Virus record (IMG/VR): IMGVR_UViG_3300010354_000046
Span: 62,001-126,000 of that record
Reading direction: 5' to 3' (one strand)
Origin: a virus
Length of the DNA: 64,000 nucleotides
Of the stretch, positions 17,556 through 25,617 are shown in pieces. Under the pieces are notes generated by a model. That model did not search any database. It saw nothing but the letters and a program-made list of their open reading frames with translations, and was not told where the DNA came from. Position 1 is the first letter of the stretch; every line of letters begins with the position of its first letter. A program made the position numbers and the translations under genes.

Positions 17556-17891
17556 ATGAGACCTTTATGCAAGTGCGGGCAAAGGCCTGCGGCAGTGAAT
17601 TATTATAAAAATGGACGGGCTTATTACCGTAGCCAATGTGAATCCTGTCTTAAAGGCGGGTTATTCTCTGGTATCCCTCGTTGGCAGCGAGCAGGATATA
17701 AAATGAAAAACACTTGCGACAAATGCGGGTTTAAAAGTCCACACAAAGAAGTGTTCAATGTATTTCATGTAGACGGCGATTTAAATAATTGCCGTCCAGC
17801 TAATCTTAAGACTGTGTGTGCAAACTGTCAACGAGTCCTGCATAAAGAGGGCGTTCGTTGGCGTCAAGGGGATCTTGTACCAGACCTTTAA
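17556..17891 (+). CDS. HNH-type endonuclease
   Basis: 111 residues with two zinc-knuckle-like pairs: CKCGQ at the N-terminus with CESC near residue 33, then CDKCGF and CANCQ. The segment HVDGDLNNCRPANLKTVCANC is the HNH core, with the 'D(L)NN..P.NL' asparagine turn typical of these nucleases. It is alone on the plus strand inside a minus-strand block and overlaps the 3' end of the gp1 kinase gene by 86 bases in convergent orientation. Free-standing HNH genes in T4-like phages often behave as selfish homing endonucleases; some serve packaging or recombination instead. AAAAGG upstream could act as ribosome binding site. Confidence 0.8.
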   Translation: MRPLCKCGQRPAAVNYYKNGRAYYRSQCESCLKGGLFSGIPRWQRAGYKMKNTCDKCGFKSPHKEVFNVFHVDGDLNNCRPANLKTVCANCQRVLHKEGVRWRQGDLVPDL

Positions 17892-18498
17892 CTTGGTCAA
17901 ACAGATTTTCAATACTACCGTTATTGTCCAGTACGGCATCAAAATCCGTGCCAACCCATGCAGTTTCGCTAGCATGAATTTTATACTTGGCCATCCTGTC
18001 TTTAGCTATGGCCCAACCAATATGACGATTTCCTTTATTAACGGCTACTGCGTCTTCGTACCACTCGGGTTCGTCACCGCGAACTACACGTATAACTCTG
18101 CCGCCAGCATTTCTGATACTTTTAATTTCGTTAGGAAAACGGCAGTCGGAGATTACAATATCGTCTTTGCTAGTACGTAGTTTATTTTCAAGGGCAGCAA
18201 TCCAAATATCATCGTGGAAGGCTTTACGGCATACTTCTGTGCCCCAATACTGTAAAATCCAACGAGGAGTAATATCCATACCCAACCGATTACTCCACCA
18301 CTCGTCACGTTGTTCTCGCCATTCACGGGCTTGTTTTGTGCGCCCTTCTAGCATAGTTCTATCCCAGCCAAAAACATGGGCTACAGCGTCTTTTAGGCTG
18401 TTAGCAAAACTTTCTCGTCTAAATCCATGGTAATTAACCAGGTAATCAGCAATGGTATCTTTGCCCGAACCAATGAACCCGCAAACGCCAATAATCAT
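17806..18498 (-). CDS. 1: Deoxynucleoside monophosphate kinase gp1-like
   Basis: 230 residues with the P-loop GFIGSGKDT at residues 7-15 and the body pattern of T4 gp1 (REWREQRDEWWSNRLG; RWILQYWGTEVCRKAFHDDIW; IVISDCRFPNEI). It phosphorylates dNMPs to dNDPs for phage DNA synthesis in the cytoplasm. The C-terminal 29 residues or so are encoded in the stretch shared with the convergent HNH gene. The ribosome binding site (GGGGG, five bases before the ATG) lies in one arm of a long inverted repeat, so translation may be damped by RNA structure. Confidence 0.9.
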   Translation of the reverse strand: MIIGVCGFIGSGKDTIADYLVNYHGFRRESFANSLKDAVAHVFGWDRTMLEGRTKQAREWREQRDEWWSNRLGMDITPRWILQYWGTEVCRKAFHDDIWIAALENKLRTSKDDIVISDCRFPNEIKSIRNAGGRVIRVVRGDEPEWYEDAVAVNKGNRHIGWAIAKDRMAKYKIHASETAWVGTDFDAVLDNNGSIENLFDQVKGLVQDPLDANERPLYAGLVDSLHTQS

Positions 18499-18502
18499 AA
18501 GA

Positions 18503-18547
18503 ACCCCCGTAATTTCTGCTAGTATATAACAAAAAGATTACGGGGGT
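18503..18547 (-). promoter_or_regulatory. Inverted repeat covering the gp1 ribosome binding site
   Basis: ACCCCCGTAAT (18503-18513) is perfectly repeated in inverse at ATTACGGGGGT (18537-18547) with a 23-base loop. On minus-strand RNA the 3' arm contains the GGGGG Shine-Dalgarno of the gp1 gene. The hairpin begins 10 bases after the gp13 stop, so it could also protect or end gp13 mRNA, although no T-run follows. Confidence 0.6.
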
Positions 18548-18557
18548 CAAGAATTTT

Positions 18558-19349
18558 TTAGCCAATAATAAATGTGTAAGGAACCCCGCCTGGGACTAAG
18601 TCAAGTATTTCTTTTTCGAGCTTTTCAATTTCTTGATTGCCTGCGGTTTGCAATGCTGTACCATTAAGAGTAATAGGGCTTCCTGGGCCTGCAATACTGC
18701 CAAACTTACTACGGGCTTCGCCTAGCATTAATTTACAAACTGCTAAAGTGTAATCGTACAACCATTGTTTTGCATAAAGATCTTGCAGTAATACAAAATC
18801 AGGCCTATAATTTTGTGTTCGCATTAAAATCTGTTCGCCTTGTGCAAATGGCCTTTGTAAAATAGTTAACATGTGATTAGTAGGATTAAATTTGAATTCA
18901 ATATAGCTACCAAACATTTTACCTACTAGTTTTTGGTAACCTGCAAATAATTCGTATGTTGCAAGCCCGCCCATCATAGTACCGCTTAGTAGATAAGTGT
19001 TAGTGTACGCCAAGTTGAACGGCTCGAACAATGTTCCGCCTGCACCCAAACCACTTCTACTGCCTACTGCCCTTCTAAAAATAGATTGCACATTGATAAT
19101 TTCATTAGGAAGCCTGTATTCATTAACATCTTGTTGCAGTTCTAAAAAGCTATAACTTTCTTCAACTGCATTACTGCTACGTTGTCTAAATTTTGTTAAG
19201 GCGCGATCTAGTGCAATTTCCATGTGTTTAGGATCTAACTCGACGTCAACCATACCATCGCCTAGCATGGTTTTAACGTAATCAAACACTTTGTTACGTT
19301 CAATTAAACTTGTAGATTCGCTAGGATCTTGTGGATAAGTATCTGCCAT
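18558..19349 (-). CDS. 13: Neck protein gp13-like
   Basis: 263 residues. It contains VELDPKHMEIALDRALTKFR, a QQDVNEYRLPNEIINVQSIF segment, KFNPTNHMLTILQRPF and LMLGEARSKFGSIAGPGSPI, a pattern I associate with gp13 of marine T4-like phages. gp13 and gp14 form the head-tail neck below the portal. Identity as gp13 and not gp14 is supported by the gp14-like gene just across the divergent intergenic region. Shine-Dalgarno AGGAG precedes the ATG, and CTAAATAT lies upstream. In T4 the two neck genes are co-oriented; here they diverge. Confidence 0.75.
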   Translation of the reverse strand: MADTYPQDPSESTSLIERNKVFDYVKTMLGDGMVDVELDPKHMEIALDRALTKFRQRSSNAVEESYSFLELQQDVNEYRLPNEIINVQSIFRRAVGSRSGLGAGGTLFEPFNLAYTNTYLLSGTMMGGLATYELFAGYQKLVGKMFGSYIEFKFNPTNHMLTILQRPFAQGEQILMRTQNYRPDFVLLQDLYAKQWLYDYTLAVCKLMLGEARSKFGSIAGPGSPITLNGTALQTAGNQEIEKLEKEILDLVPGGVPYTFIIG

Positions 19350-19365
19350 TTTTAGTTCTCCTAGT

Positions 19366-19373
19366 ATATTTAG
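19366..19373 (-). promoter_or_regulatory. Late-promoter-like CTAAATAT for gp13
   Basis: It lies in the 42-base region between the divergent gp13 and gp14 genes, upstream of the gp13 AGGAG ribosome binding site. Confidence 0.45.
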
Positions 19374-19378
19374 CTGGC

Positions 19379-19386
19379 GATAAATA
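19379..19386 (+). promoter_or_regulatory. Late-promoter-like GATAAATA for gp14
   Basis: Plus-strand GATAAATA ends five bases before the gp14 ATG at 19392. No Shine-Dalgarno intervenes, so a transcript from it would be almost leaderless. Confidence 0.5.
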
Positions 19387-19391
19387 TCATT

Positions 19392-20825
19392 ATGCCACGA
19401 TTATCCTTATATAGACCCGAACGAGGGCAAGACTACAAATTCATAGATCGTCAGATTTCTGAGATGTTTCAGGCTGGCGGCACGGACATTTATTTGCACA
19501 AATATCTGGGTCCTAAAAATCCTACGGAAGGGACTGCTGATCAACCCGTGTATGATGCTGTTAAAGAAACAAACATACAAGATTTGCTATTTTTAGAAAA
19601 TCGTGATAGAAAATACGAGTCTGAGATTTATAAACTTAGGACCATTTATGCAGTTCAACAAACCGACTGGAATCTGAGTCAATTTGGACTATTCATAGAT
19701 AACGACACTATTAATATCAGTGTACATATTAACGATATAGTAACAACAATAGGTCGTAAACCTATGTCAGGAGATGTGTTCGAGTTGCCGCATATGAAAG
19801 ACTTATTTGCATTAAACGATTTAAGTTTTGGTATGCCGCGATACTATGTTATTGAAGATGTTACTTTAGAAAGTGCTGGGTATAGCGTTACGTGGTATCC
19901 TCATTTGTATAGATTAAAATGTAAACGTATTGTTGATGCTCAACAATTTGCTGATATACTTGATAAGCCTGCTACCGATGCAGACGGCAATCCAACAGAA
20001 CAATCTTTACGAGAAATTTTAAGCATACACAACAAAGAGCTTGAAATTAATGATGCTATTGTACAACAGGCCGAAGCTGATGCATCTAAGAGCGGATACG
20101 AGACTAGACAATTTTATACACTAGCTGTTGATCCTACAACAGGTAAACCTGTATTGAACACAGCAGACTCTACTGAAATAAACGCCAGTACAATTAGTAC
20201 CTCTAGCAATGCGTTAAATGTTTCATCAAATAATGCAGTTCCGGTAAGAACGGGCTATACTGGATATCTTGTAGGTGACGGTTTTCCAAGTAATGGTTAT
20301 GATTTTGGGTTTGGTATTCAATTTCCAGAAGCGCCAGTCAAAGACGATTTCTATTTACGAACAGATTTTCTTCCTAATAGATTATTCCGTTTCGATGGAT
20401 CACGTTGGGTCAAAGTTGAAGATGCTGTTCGCATGAACATGACTAATACTGATACCCGAAACACGCTTAAAACTAGTTTCATTAATAATAGTAACTACAT
20501 TTATAACGATGCAGTCCAAGATGGCAGCGATTTTGTTGCATTGGAAAAAGGCGACTATATTATAGATACAAATATTAATTTCACTGTTACTAGTTTGTTT
20601 GTAGAATTTAAATTAAGTGTTGTATCATTTGGATTTAAATTGTCCGAGTACTCTCCTCCTTTAATCACAAATAACTTAGGAAAAATTAGGATTACCTTGC
20701 CAGTTGTTAACGATGAGCAATTAGTTATCCCAGAAACTGGTAGCTGGAGAATTACACTATGTAACAATCGAGAAGCGCAGAGACAATCTTTAAGTAAAGT
20801 TTTAAGACCTAAGGCAGATTTATAA
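19392..20825 (+). CDS. 14: Neck protein gp14-like with C-terminal extension
   Basis: 477 residues. Residues 55-190 follow the T4 gp14 plan: ETNIQDLLFLENRDRKYESE, QFGLFIDNDTINISVHINDI, MSGDVFELPHMKDLFALND, and then YYVIEDVT and YRLKCKRI. T4 gp14 is 256 residues; the extra C-terminal part includes Ser/Asn-rich linkers and a D-x-F/W...W module (PVKDDFYLRTDF then FRFDGSRWVKVED). That module resembles the ones inserted in the sheath. The stop overlaps the gp15 start (TAATG). It is the first gene of the plus-strand neck/tail-completion operon. Confidence 0.75.
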   Translation: MPRLSLYRPERGQDYKFIDRQISEMFQAGGTDIYLHKYLGPKNPTEGTADQPVYDAVKETNIQDLLFLENRDRKYESEIYKLRTIYAVQQTDWNLSQFGLFIDNDTINISVHINDIVTTIGRKPMSGDVFELPHMKDLFALNDLSFGMPRYYVIEDVTLESAGYSVTWYPHLYRLKCKRIVDAQQFADILDKPATDADGNPTEQSLREILSIHNKELEINDAIVQQAEADASKSGYETRQFYTLAVDPTTGKPVLNTADSTEINASTISTSSNALNVSSNNAVPVRTGYTGYLVGDGFPSNGYDFGFGIQFPEAPVKDDFYLRTDFLPNRLFRFDGSRWVKVEDAVRMNMTNTDTRNTLKTSFINNSNYIYNDAVQDGSDFVALEKGDYIIDTNINFTVTSLFVEFKLSVVSFGFKLSEYSPPLITNNLGKIRITLPVVNDEQLVIPETGSWRITLCNNREAQRQSLSKVLRPKADL

Positions 20826-22267
20826 TGCAACATTTTTATGACGGACAGATAAGAAGATACCTAACCCAAACAATACGAGTTTTAAGTAACTTTGTAGTAA
20901 AATATGGAGATGGTACTTTAGTTAGAATTCCTGTAGGCTACGGAGATGCTGATCGCCAAGCTGCCAATGTAGTTCGACAAAACACCGGATCATCTCTTAG
21001 TAGTGTTCCAAAAATAAGTGTTTATATATCTGGGTTAGATTTAGACAGTTCACGTTTGGGTGATTCGAGTTATGTTGGGAAAGTTCACATACGAGAACGA
21101 GATATCGATATTGCAACCGACAGATATACTCAAGGCCAGGGACGCAACTACACAGTTGAAAGAATGATGCCTACACCGTTTAAGTTAACCATGAAGGCCG
21201 ATATATGGACTGCCAACACTGATCAAAAATTACAGGTACTTGAACAAATTTTAGTATTATTCAATCCTAGCTTAGAGTTACAAACAACAGACAACTATAT
21301 CGATTGGACTAGTCTTAGCGTCTTAAATCTTTCACAGGTAAATTGGAGTTCAAGGCAAATTCCTGTTGGGACAGATAGTCCTATCGACATTGCTACTCTA
21401 ACTTTTGAAACTCCTATATGGATCAGTCCTCCTGTTAAAGTTAAACATCTTGGGGTTATACACAGTATTATTACTAGCATTTATCAAGACGCAGGTCGTA
21501 GTGATGATGCATACATAGAAGGCTTAGGTCATCCATTAACTTCAGGACAGAGTAATTTTGCAAATCTATTAACCAAAGAAATTGTTACAGTTACAGACTA
21601 TGTTATACAAGTATACAACGGTCAAGCAGTTTTGTTAAAAACAAATGAAGGATATGTTCCGAGAGAACCTGTTCTCGATATCCCTCAACGAAACGGAGTT
21701 CCAATTAATTGGAATGAATTGTTTGACAAATACCCTAAAAAGTATGCACCGGGGTCGACAATGATATTTTTAGTTCAGCCAAACGGGTCTGAAGTTGTTG
21801 GAACTGTACTGATTGATCCAACAAATGAAACAATATTAAAAATTAATTGGGATGCCGATACAAGGCCGCCTGATACCGATTTAGATAGCCCTGGTGACAG
21901 AAGCTCTAATGGCGGCAGAAGTTTAGGAACTTTTGACGCAATTATCGATCCTACAAAAACTTATCCTGGAAGCGGAATGACAAATTTAGAATCAGGAGAC
22001 AGATTTTTAATTATCGAGGATATAGTAGATACAAGTCTTAATGATCCAGTTGCACAAGGTTGGGGCGGGTTCGTTGCAGCAGCAAATGATATTATCGAAT
22101 GGGATGGATCGGCGTGGCAAATAATTTTTGAATCTGCTCAAGAATCTAACACCATGATCTGGCAAACTAATATATACACTGGTATACAATACGTGTGGAA
22201 TGGCGTAATGTGGGCTAAATCATTTGAAGGCGAATACGCACCAGGATCATGGAGAATAGAAATATAA
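20825..22267 (+). CDS. 15: Tail sheath stabiliser and completion protein gp15-like
   Basis: 480 residues. The first 210 residues match the T4 gp15 plan: FYDGQIRRYLTQTIRVLSNF, a VRIPVGYGD strand, MMPTPFKLTMKADIW, LQVLEQILVLFNPSLELQ and LTFETPIWISPPVKV. gp15 caps the sheath and tube and joins the tail to the neck. T4 gp15 is 272 residues; the extension here carries 'IIEWDGSAWQIIFES' and 'YVWNGVMWAKSF' modules like those of gp14 and the sheath. The start shares one base with the gp14 stop, and the Nudix gene starts 19 bases inside its end. Confidence 0.85.
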   Translation: MQHFYDGQIRRYLTQTIRVLSNFVVKYGDGTLVRIPVGYGDADRQAANVVRQNTGSSLSSVPKISVYISGLDLDSSRLGDSSYVGKVHIRERDIDIATDRYTQGQGRNYTVERMMPTPFKLTMKADIWTANTDQKLQVLEQILVLFNPSLELQTTDNYIDWTSLSVLNLSQVNWSSRQIPVGTDSPIDIATLTFETPIWISPPVKVKHLGVIHSIITSIYQDAGRSDDAYIEGLGHPLTSGQSNFANLLTKEIVTVTDYVIQVYNGQAVLLKTNEGYVPREPVLDIPQRNGVPINWNELFDKYPKKYAPGSTMIFLVQPNGSEVVGTVLIDPTNETILKINWDADTRPPDTDLDSPGDRSSNGGRSLGTFDAIIDPTKTYPGSGMTNLESGDRFLIIEDIVDTSLNDPVAQGWGGFVAAANDIIEWDGSAWQIIFESAQESNTMIWQTNIYTGIQYVWNGVMWAKSFEGEYAPGSWRIEI

Positions 22268-22698
22268 ATGATAAAATTATCTGTAGTGGTGCTTTGATTT
22301 ATTCAAGATCCACTCAAAGATTTCTTTTATTACAAAAAGCTCAAGGTAAACATTCAGGCACTTGGGGGCTTGTTGGCGGTACAATGCACGAAGATGAAAA
22401 TCCATGGCAAGGTTTACAACGAGAAATTACCGAAGAAATAGGTAGTATGCCTGAAATAACAAAAACAATACCTTTAGAAACATTTGTCAGCAACGATACT
22501 GTGTTTAATTTTCACACTTATTTGTGTGTAGTTGAAAATGAATTTGTTCCCTTGCTAAGTGACGAGCACTCAGGGTGGGCGTGGTCAACTATGGATTCAA
22601 CACCAAAACCATTACATCAAGGTCTACGTAATAGTTTTAGTAATAAAACAGTAAAGACTAAACTACAAACTGTTTTCAATGTTATGGATTTGATTTAA
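22249..22698 (+). CDS. Nudix hydrolase
   Basis: 149 residues with a complete Nudix box, from GGTMHEDENPW to REITEEIG, matching G-x5-E-x7-RE-x2-EE-x-G. Nudix enzymes cut nucleoside diphosphates linked to another moiety: oxidised dNTPs, ADP-ribose, NDP-sugars, RNA caps. The family member cannot be chosen from sequence. It overlaps the end of gp15 by 19 bases and converges with, and overlaps by 17 bases, the end of the first halogenase gene. It therefore sits at the border of the island and might serve either nucleotide clean-up or nucleotide-sugar turnover. Confidence 0.9.
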   Translation: MENRNINDKIICSGALIYSRSTQRFLLLQKAQGKHSGTWGLVGGTMHEDENPWQGLQREITEEIGSMPEITKTIPLETFVSNDTVFNFHTYLCVVENEFVPLLSDEHSGWAWSTMDSTPKPLHQGLRNSFSNKTVKTKLQTVFNVMDLI

Positions 22699-24163
22699 TA
22701 TAATCGATCCATTGTTTGTGATTCACAGCATTTCTTTTCGTTTGATCTTTAATTAGGTTAATTTTTTCCGAGTAATTTTTTGTTGCGTTATAAAGATGAT
22801 GGTGATCTAAAAATTTCTTTAGCCCTTCTTTATTCTTAATCAGACCGTGACCGTATGCTACACAAGTAAAACTAGTAGATTCAAACATAAATCTATCATT
22901 TGGAATATCTTTACTTGTCAGGACTCCGTAGTTAAATTTTTCTTCCATTTCCAGTATCCATTTGGGTTTATTACCGGTCATGTATCGCCAAAAGTCGCTA
23001 TCTGTGCGGTTGGTGTTATAGAAAAATCTAATATACTTGAAGCTATTTTCATAGATTTCTGACATCGTATTATTATAGTTTCTTTGATCATACGCAAGAT
23101 GTGTTCCTTGAAATAGTCTTGTAAAATTATCAATTTGTATAATTAGATGATGAATACTGGTAGCTTCTAAAGGTTCAACAAATCCGCTAGCAAGACCGAT
23201 AGCAAGACAGTTACCTATCCATTGATTGTTATAGTAGCCGCTTGTAAAATTGATGACTCTATCGCTTTGCAATTCAACATCGTGTGTTTCAACTAACCAT
23301 CGATTAAAATCATTTTTTGCTTCTTCGTCTGTAGTAAATTTACTACTATAAACGTAACCTGTTCCTCGTCTGTTACTTAACGGAACATCAAGAATCCATC
23401 CGTTTTTGCTGGCAGTGGCTGTTGTATACGGAGGTATTTCATTAAAATTTTTAAACAACGGATTGGGTATAGTTTTATTTGTAGGTAACAATTCTGACAT
23501 ATCAATCCAGTCGGCATTGAATTGTTTAATTAAAATACGTTCGTATCCAGAGGCATCAATATAAACATCTCCTCGTATTACTTCTCCTGATTGAAGTTTT
23601 ATATAATCAATAACATTGTCTTTAAGAATTACTTCCGAAACTATTCCGTCAATGGTTTTAATTTTATCTTTAAATTTATTTTCGACATATTTGCTGAAGA
23701 GAGTTGCATCAACATGTAGTGCATGTCGATAGGATAAATCATTTGTACTAGGAATTAAATTATTTTGAAAAAAGAATTGTCCGTAATTATAGCCACCATT
23801 AGCTTGATCTTGCAAGATTTCATAAGCTTCAATGGCGTTGTAATTAAACATCACAGAGTCGATTGCTGCTAAAGATTCGTTGTGAGGAAAGCTGTGATAC
23901 CATTCGGCTCCGGGTTGTGCCCAATCTTTAAATTTAAGCCCTAATTTTATTGTTGCATTACAGTCTCTAATTAAATCTAAAGTAGATATGCCTACAGCTT
24001 TTAAGTATGCATCGAACACCGGAGTTAAACTTTCTCCTACGCCGATTCCTGGTTTTTTATGATCGTAGATTACAGTTATTTCAGCCCGATCGCCCCAGTA
24101 TGATTTAAAATAACTAGAAGCAACTGCTCCGCTTGTTCCTCCACCAATAATGACAATTTTCAT
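22682..24163 (-). CDS. Flavin-dependent tryptophan-halogenase-family enzyme A
   Basis: 493 residues. The FAD-binding GGGTSG is at residues 7-12 and the second nucleotide motif GVGES at 41-45. Lys73 in NATIKLGLKFKDW lines up with catalytic Lys79 of PrnA/RebH. GFVEPLEATSI holds Glu333, equivalent to PrnA Glu346. The halogenase signature WxWxIP is degraded to GWILDVP (255-261), followed by a normal RRGTGYVYS. The chloride-contact pair (PrnA Thr348-Gly349) reads Thr-Ser. The enzyme uses FADH2, O2 and halide to make hypohalite in the known family; whether it still halogenates is open. It is last in the five-gene minus operon, overlapping the previous gene by four bases (ATGA). Confidence 0.85.
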   Translation of the reverse strand: MKIVIIGGGTSGAVASSYFKSYWGDRAEITVIYDHKKPGIGVGESLTPVFDAYLKAVGISTLDLIRDCNATIKLGLKFKDWAQPGAEWYHSFPHNESLAAIDSVMFNYNAIEAYEILQDQANGGYNYGQFFFQNNLIPSTNDLSYRHALHVDATLFSKYVENKFKDKIKTIDGIVSEVILKDNVIDYIKLQSGEVIRGDVYIDASGYERILIKQFNADWIDMSELLPTNKTIPNPLFKNFNEIPPYTTATASKNGWILDVPLSNRRGTGYVYSSKFTTDEEAKNDFNRWLVETHDVELQSDRVINFTSGYYNNQWIGNCLAIGLASGFVEPLEATSIHHLIIQIDNFTRLFQGTHLAYDQRNYNNTMSEIYENSFKYIRFFYNTNRTDSDFWRYMTGNKPKWILEMEEKFNYGVLTSKDIPNDRFMFESTSFTCVAYGHGLIKNKEGLKKFLDHHHLYNATKNYSEKINLIKDQTKRNAVNHKQWIDYIKSNP

Positions 24164-25617
24164 GTATGACTCCTAATTGCCAATAACATTTCTTTATGTG
24201 TTAGCACATCGTCTTGTTCAATTCTATTTGCATTTTCTAAATCTTCTAAAACTTTTAGTACATATTCTTTAGCTTCAACTGGTAGTGTGTCATACTCTTT
24301 TTTAATGCTATTTTGATCAAACAACTGTAGACCGTGAAGAATAAAAATATAGTGTAGTTCTTTAAACAAGACTGATTTCGATATTTTTTCAAAATCATCT
24401 TCAACAGGCATCTTGTATCGCCACACATTCAAATTTTGTTCTAAACTAGGAGGAAGTTTAGTATCGGCAACCTTACGCCAAAATTCTGTGTCTCGACGCG
24501 GACACACAAAATGTAATGTAATAAAATCTCGAATGTTTTCGACTATGTCTCTAAATGACTCGTTGTATTTGTCAATAGCATCTTGATTGTAATTAACTAG
24601 TCTTGTGATTAGCATAAAACATTGCTGTATAGTAGCTCCAATACTGCTTGCTTCGAGCGGTTCAACAAAACTACTACTCAACCCTAACGCACAACAATTT
24701 TTAATCCAAGCATGATCTAATGCGCCTGGTTCAAATTTAATATGTTGTCCTACTGTTATTTCATGACCTAATACTTTTTCAACTTCAATTTTTGCCTGCT
24801 CAGGAGTTAAAAAACTGTCATCAAAAATGTAACCATTGCCCCAACGGCCGTAAGTTGGTGTCCTAAAAAGCCATCCGTAATCCATTGCTTGAGCAAGACT
24901 CCACATATTATAATTTTCTGTATCTGGAGTCTGAAATACGATTGCGCTATTTGTATGAAGATATTCTTTGTGACTTATCCATTTGGCTCCAAGTTTACTA
25001 ATAAGAAACTTTTTAAAACCTGTACAGTCAGCGTAAAAATCGTATTTGTATGTTGCATCTTCACTTTTTAATAAATCTATTCCGTCGTCATTTACTACTA
25101 CTTCTGTTATTTCGTCGTGGTAGATTGTAATTTCTCGATCTAAAGCAATCTTTGTTAGATAGTCATTTAGTTTGAATGTATTGAAATGGTACTGCGCTAC
25201 TGGTGTTCTATTATTATCTAAAAACCACTTTTGCACTTTATTTTCCCAAAAAATTTCTCCAGATAATCTCCGAGAATCCATGCCGTCACTTACAAGTTTA
25301 GCATATATCATAGGATACTTTTTTAACCATACTAGATTGTATCCGTCTTGTATACTATGCATGTAATCGGGTACTCCCCAATTTTTAAAAACAATTCCCA
25401 TCTTCATTGTAGCATCAGTTTCGACTATCATTTCCCCTGTGTTAATGCCTACAAAATCTGCAAATGCACTCCAGTGTTCGGTTGATCCTTCGCCTACTCC
25501 TATAATTCCAATTCGCTTGCTACAAATAATATCGACTTGGTAATTTGGAAACCTTGTTTTAAGTATTAACGCAGAAACAAGTCCGGCTGTTCCGCTTCCA
25601 ACAACTGCAATACGCAT
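24160..25617 (-). CDS. Flavin-dependent tryptophan-halogenase-family enzyme B
   Basis: 485 residues. The motifs are GSGTAG (7-12), GVGEGSTEHW (40-49) and Lys72 in DATMKMGIVFKNW, which aligns with the catalytic Lys. The signature region is GWLFRTP (248-254), with RWGNGYIF after it, in place of GWxWxIP and GTGYVYS. FVEPLEASSI keeps the catalytic Glu (322), while the chloride-contact pair is Ser-Ser. The overall length is normal for the family (about 500-540). The altered signature could mean a different substrate, a different halide, or a shift to monooxygenation. Its start shares one base with the stop of the 25617 gene. It is clearly divergent from A and C, so not a fresh duplication. Confidence 0.8.
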   Translation of the reverse strand: MRIAVVGSGTAGLVSALILKTRFPNYQVDIICSKRIGIIGVGEGSTEHWSAFADFVGINTGEMIVETDATMKMGIVFKNWGVPDYMHSIQDGYNLVWLKKYPMIYAKLVSDGMDSRRLSGEIFWENKVQKWFLDNNRTPVAQYHFNTFKLNDYLTKIALDREITIYHDEITEVVVNDDGIDLLKSEDATYKYDFYADCTGFKKFLISKLGAKWISHKEYLHTNSAIVFQTPDTENYNMWSLAQAMDYGWLFRTPTYGRWGNGYIFDDSFLTPEQAKIEVEKVLGHEITVGQHIKFEPGALDHAWIKNCCALGLSSSFVEPLEASSIGATIQQCFMLITRLVNYNQDAIDKYNESFRDIVENIRDFITLHFVCPRRDTEFWRKVADTKLPPSLEQNLNVWRYKMPVEDDFEKISKSVLFKELHYIFILHGLQLFDQNSIKKEYDTLPVEAKEYVLKVLEDLENANRIEQDDVLTHKEMLLAIRSHT

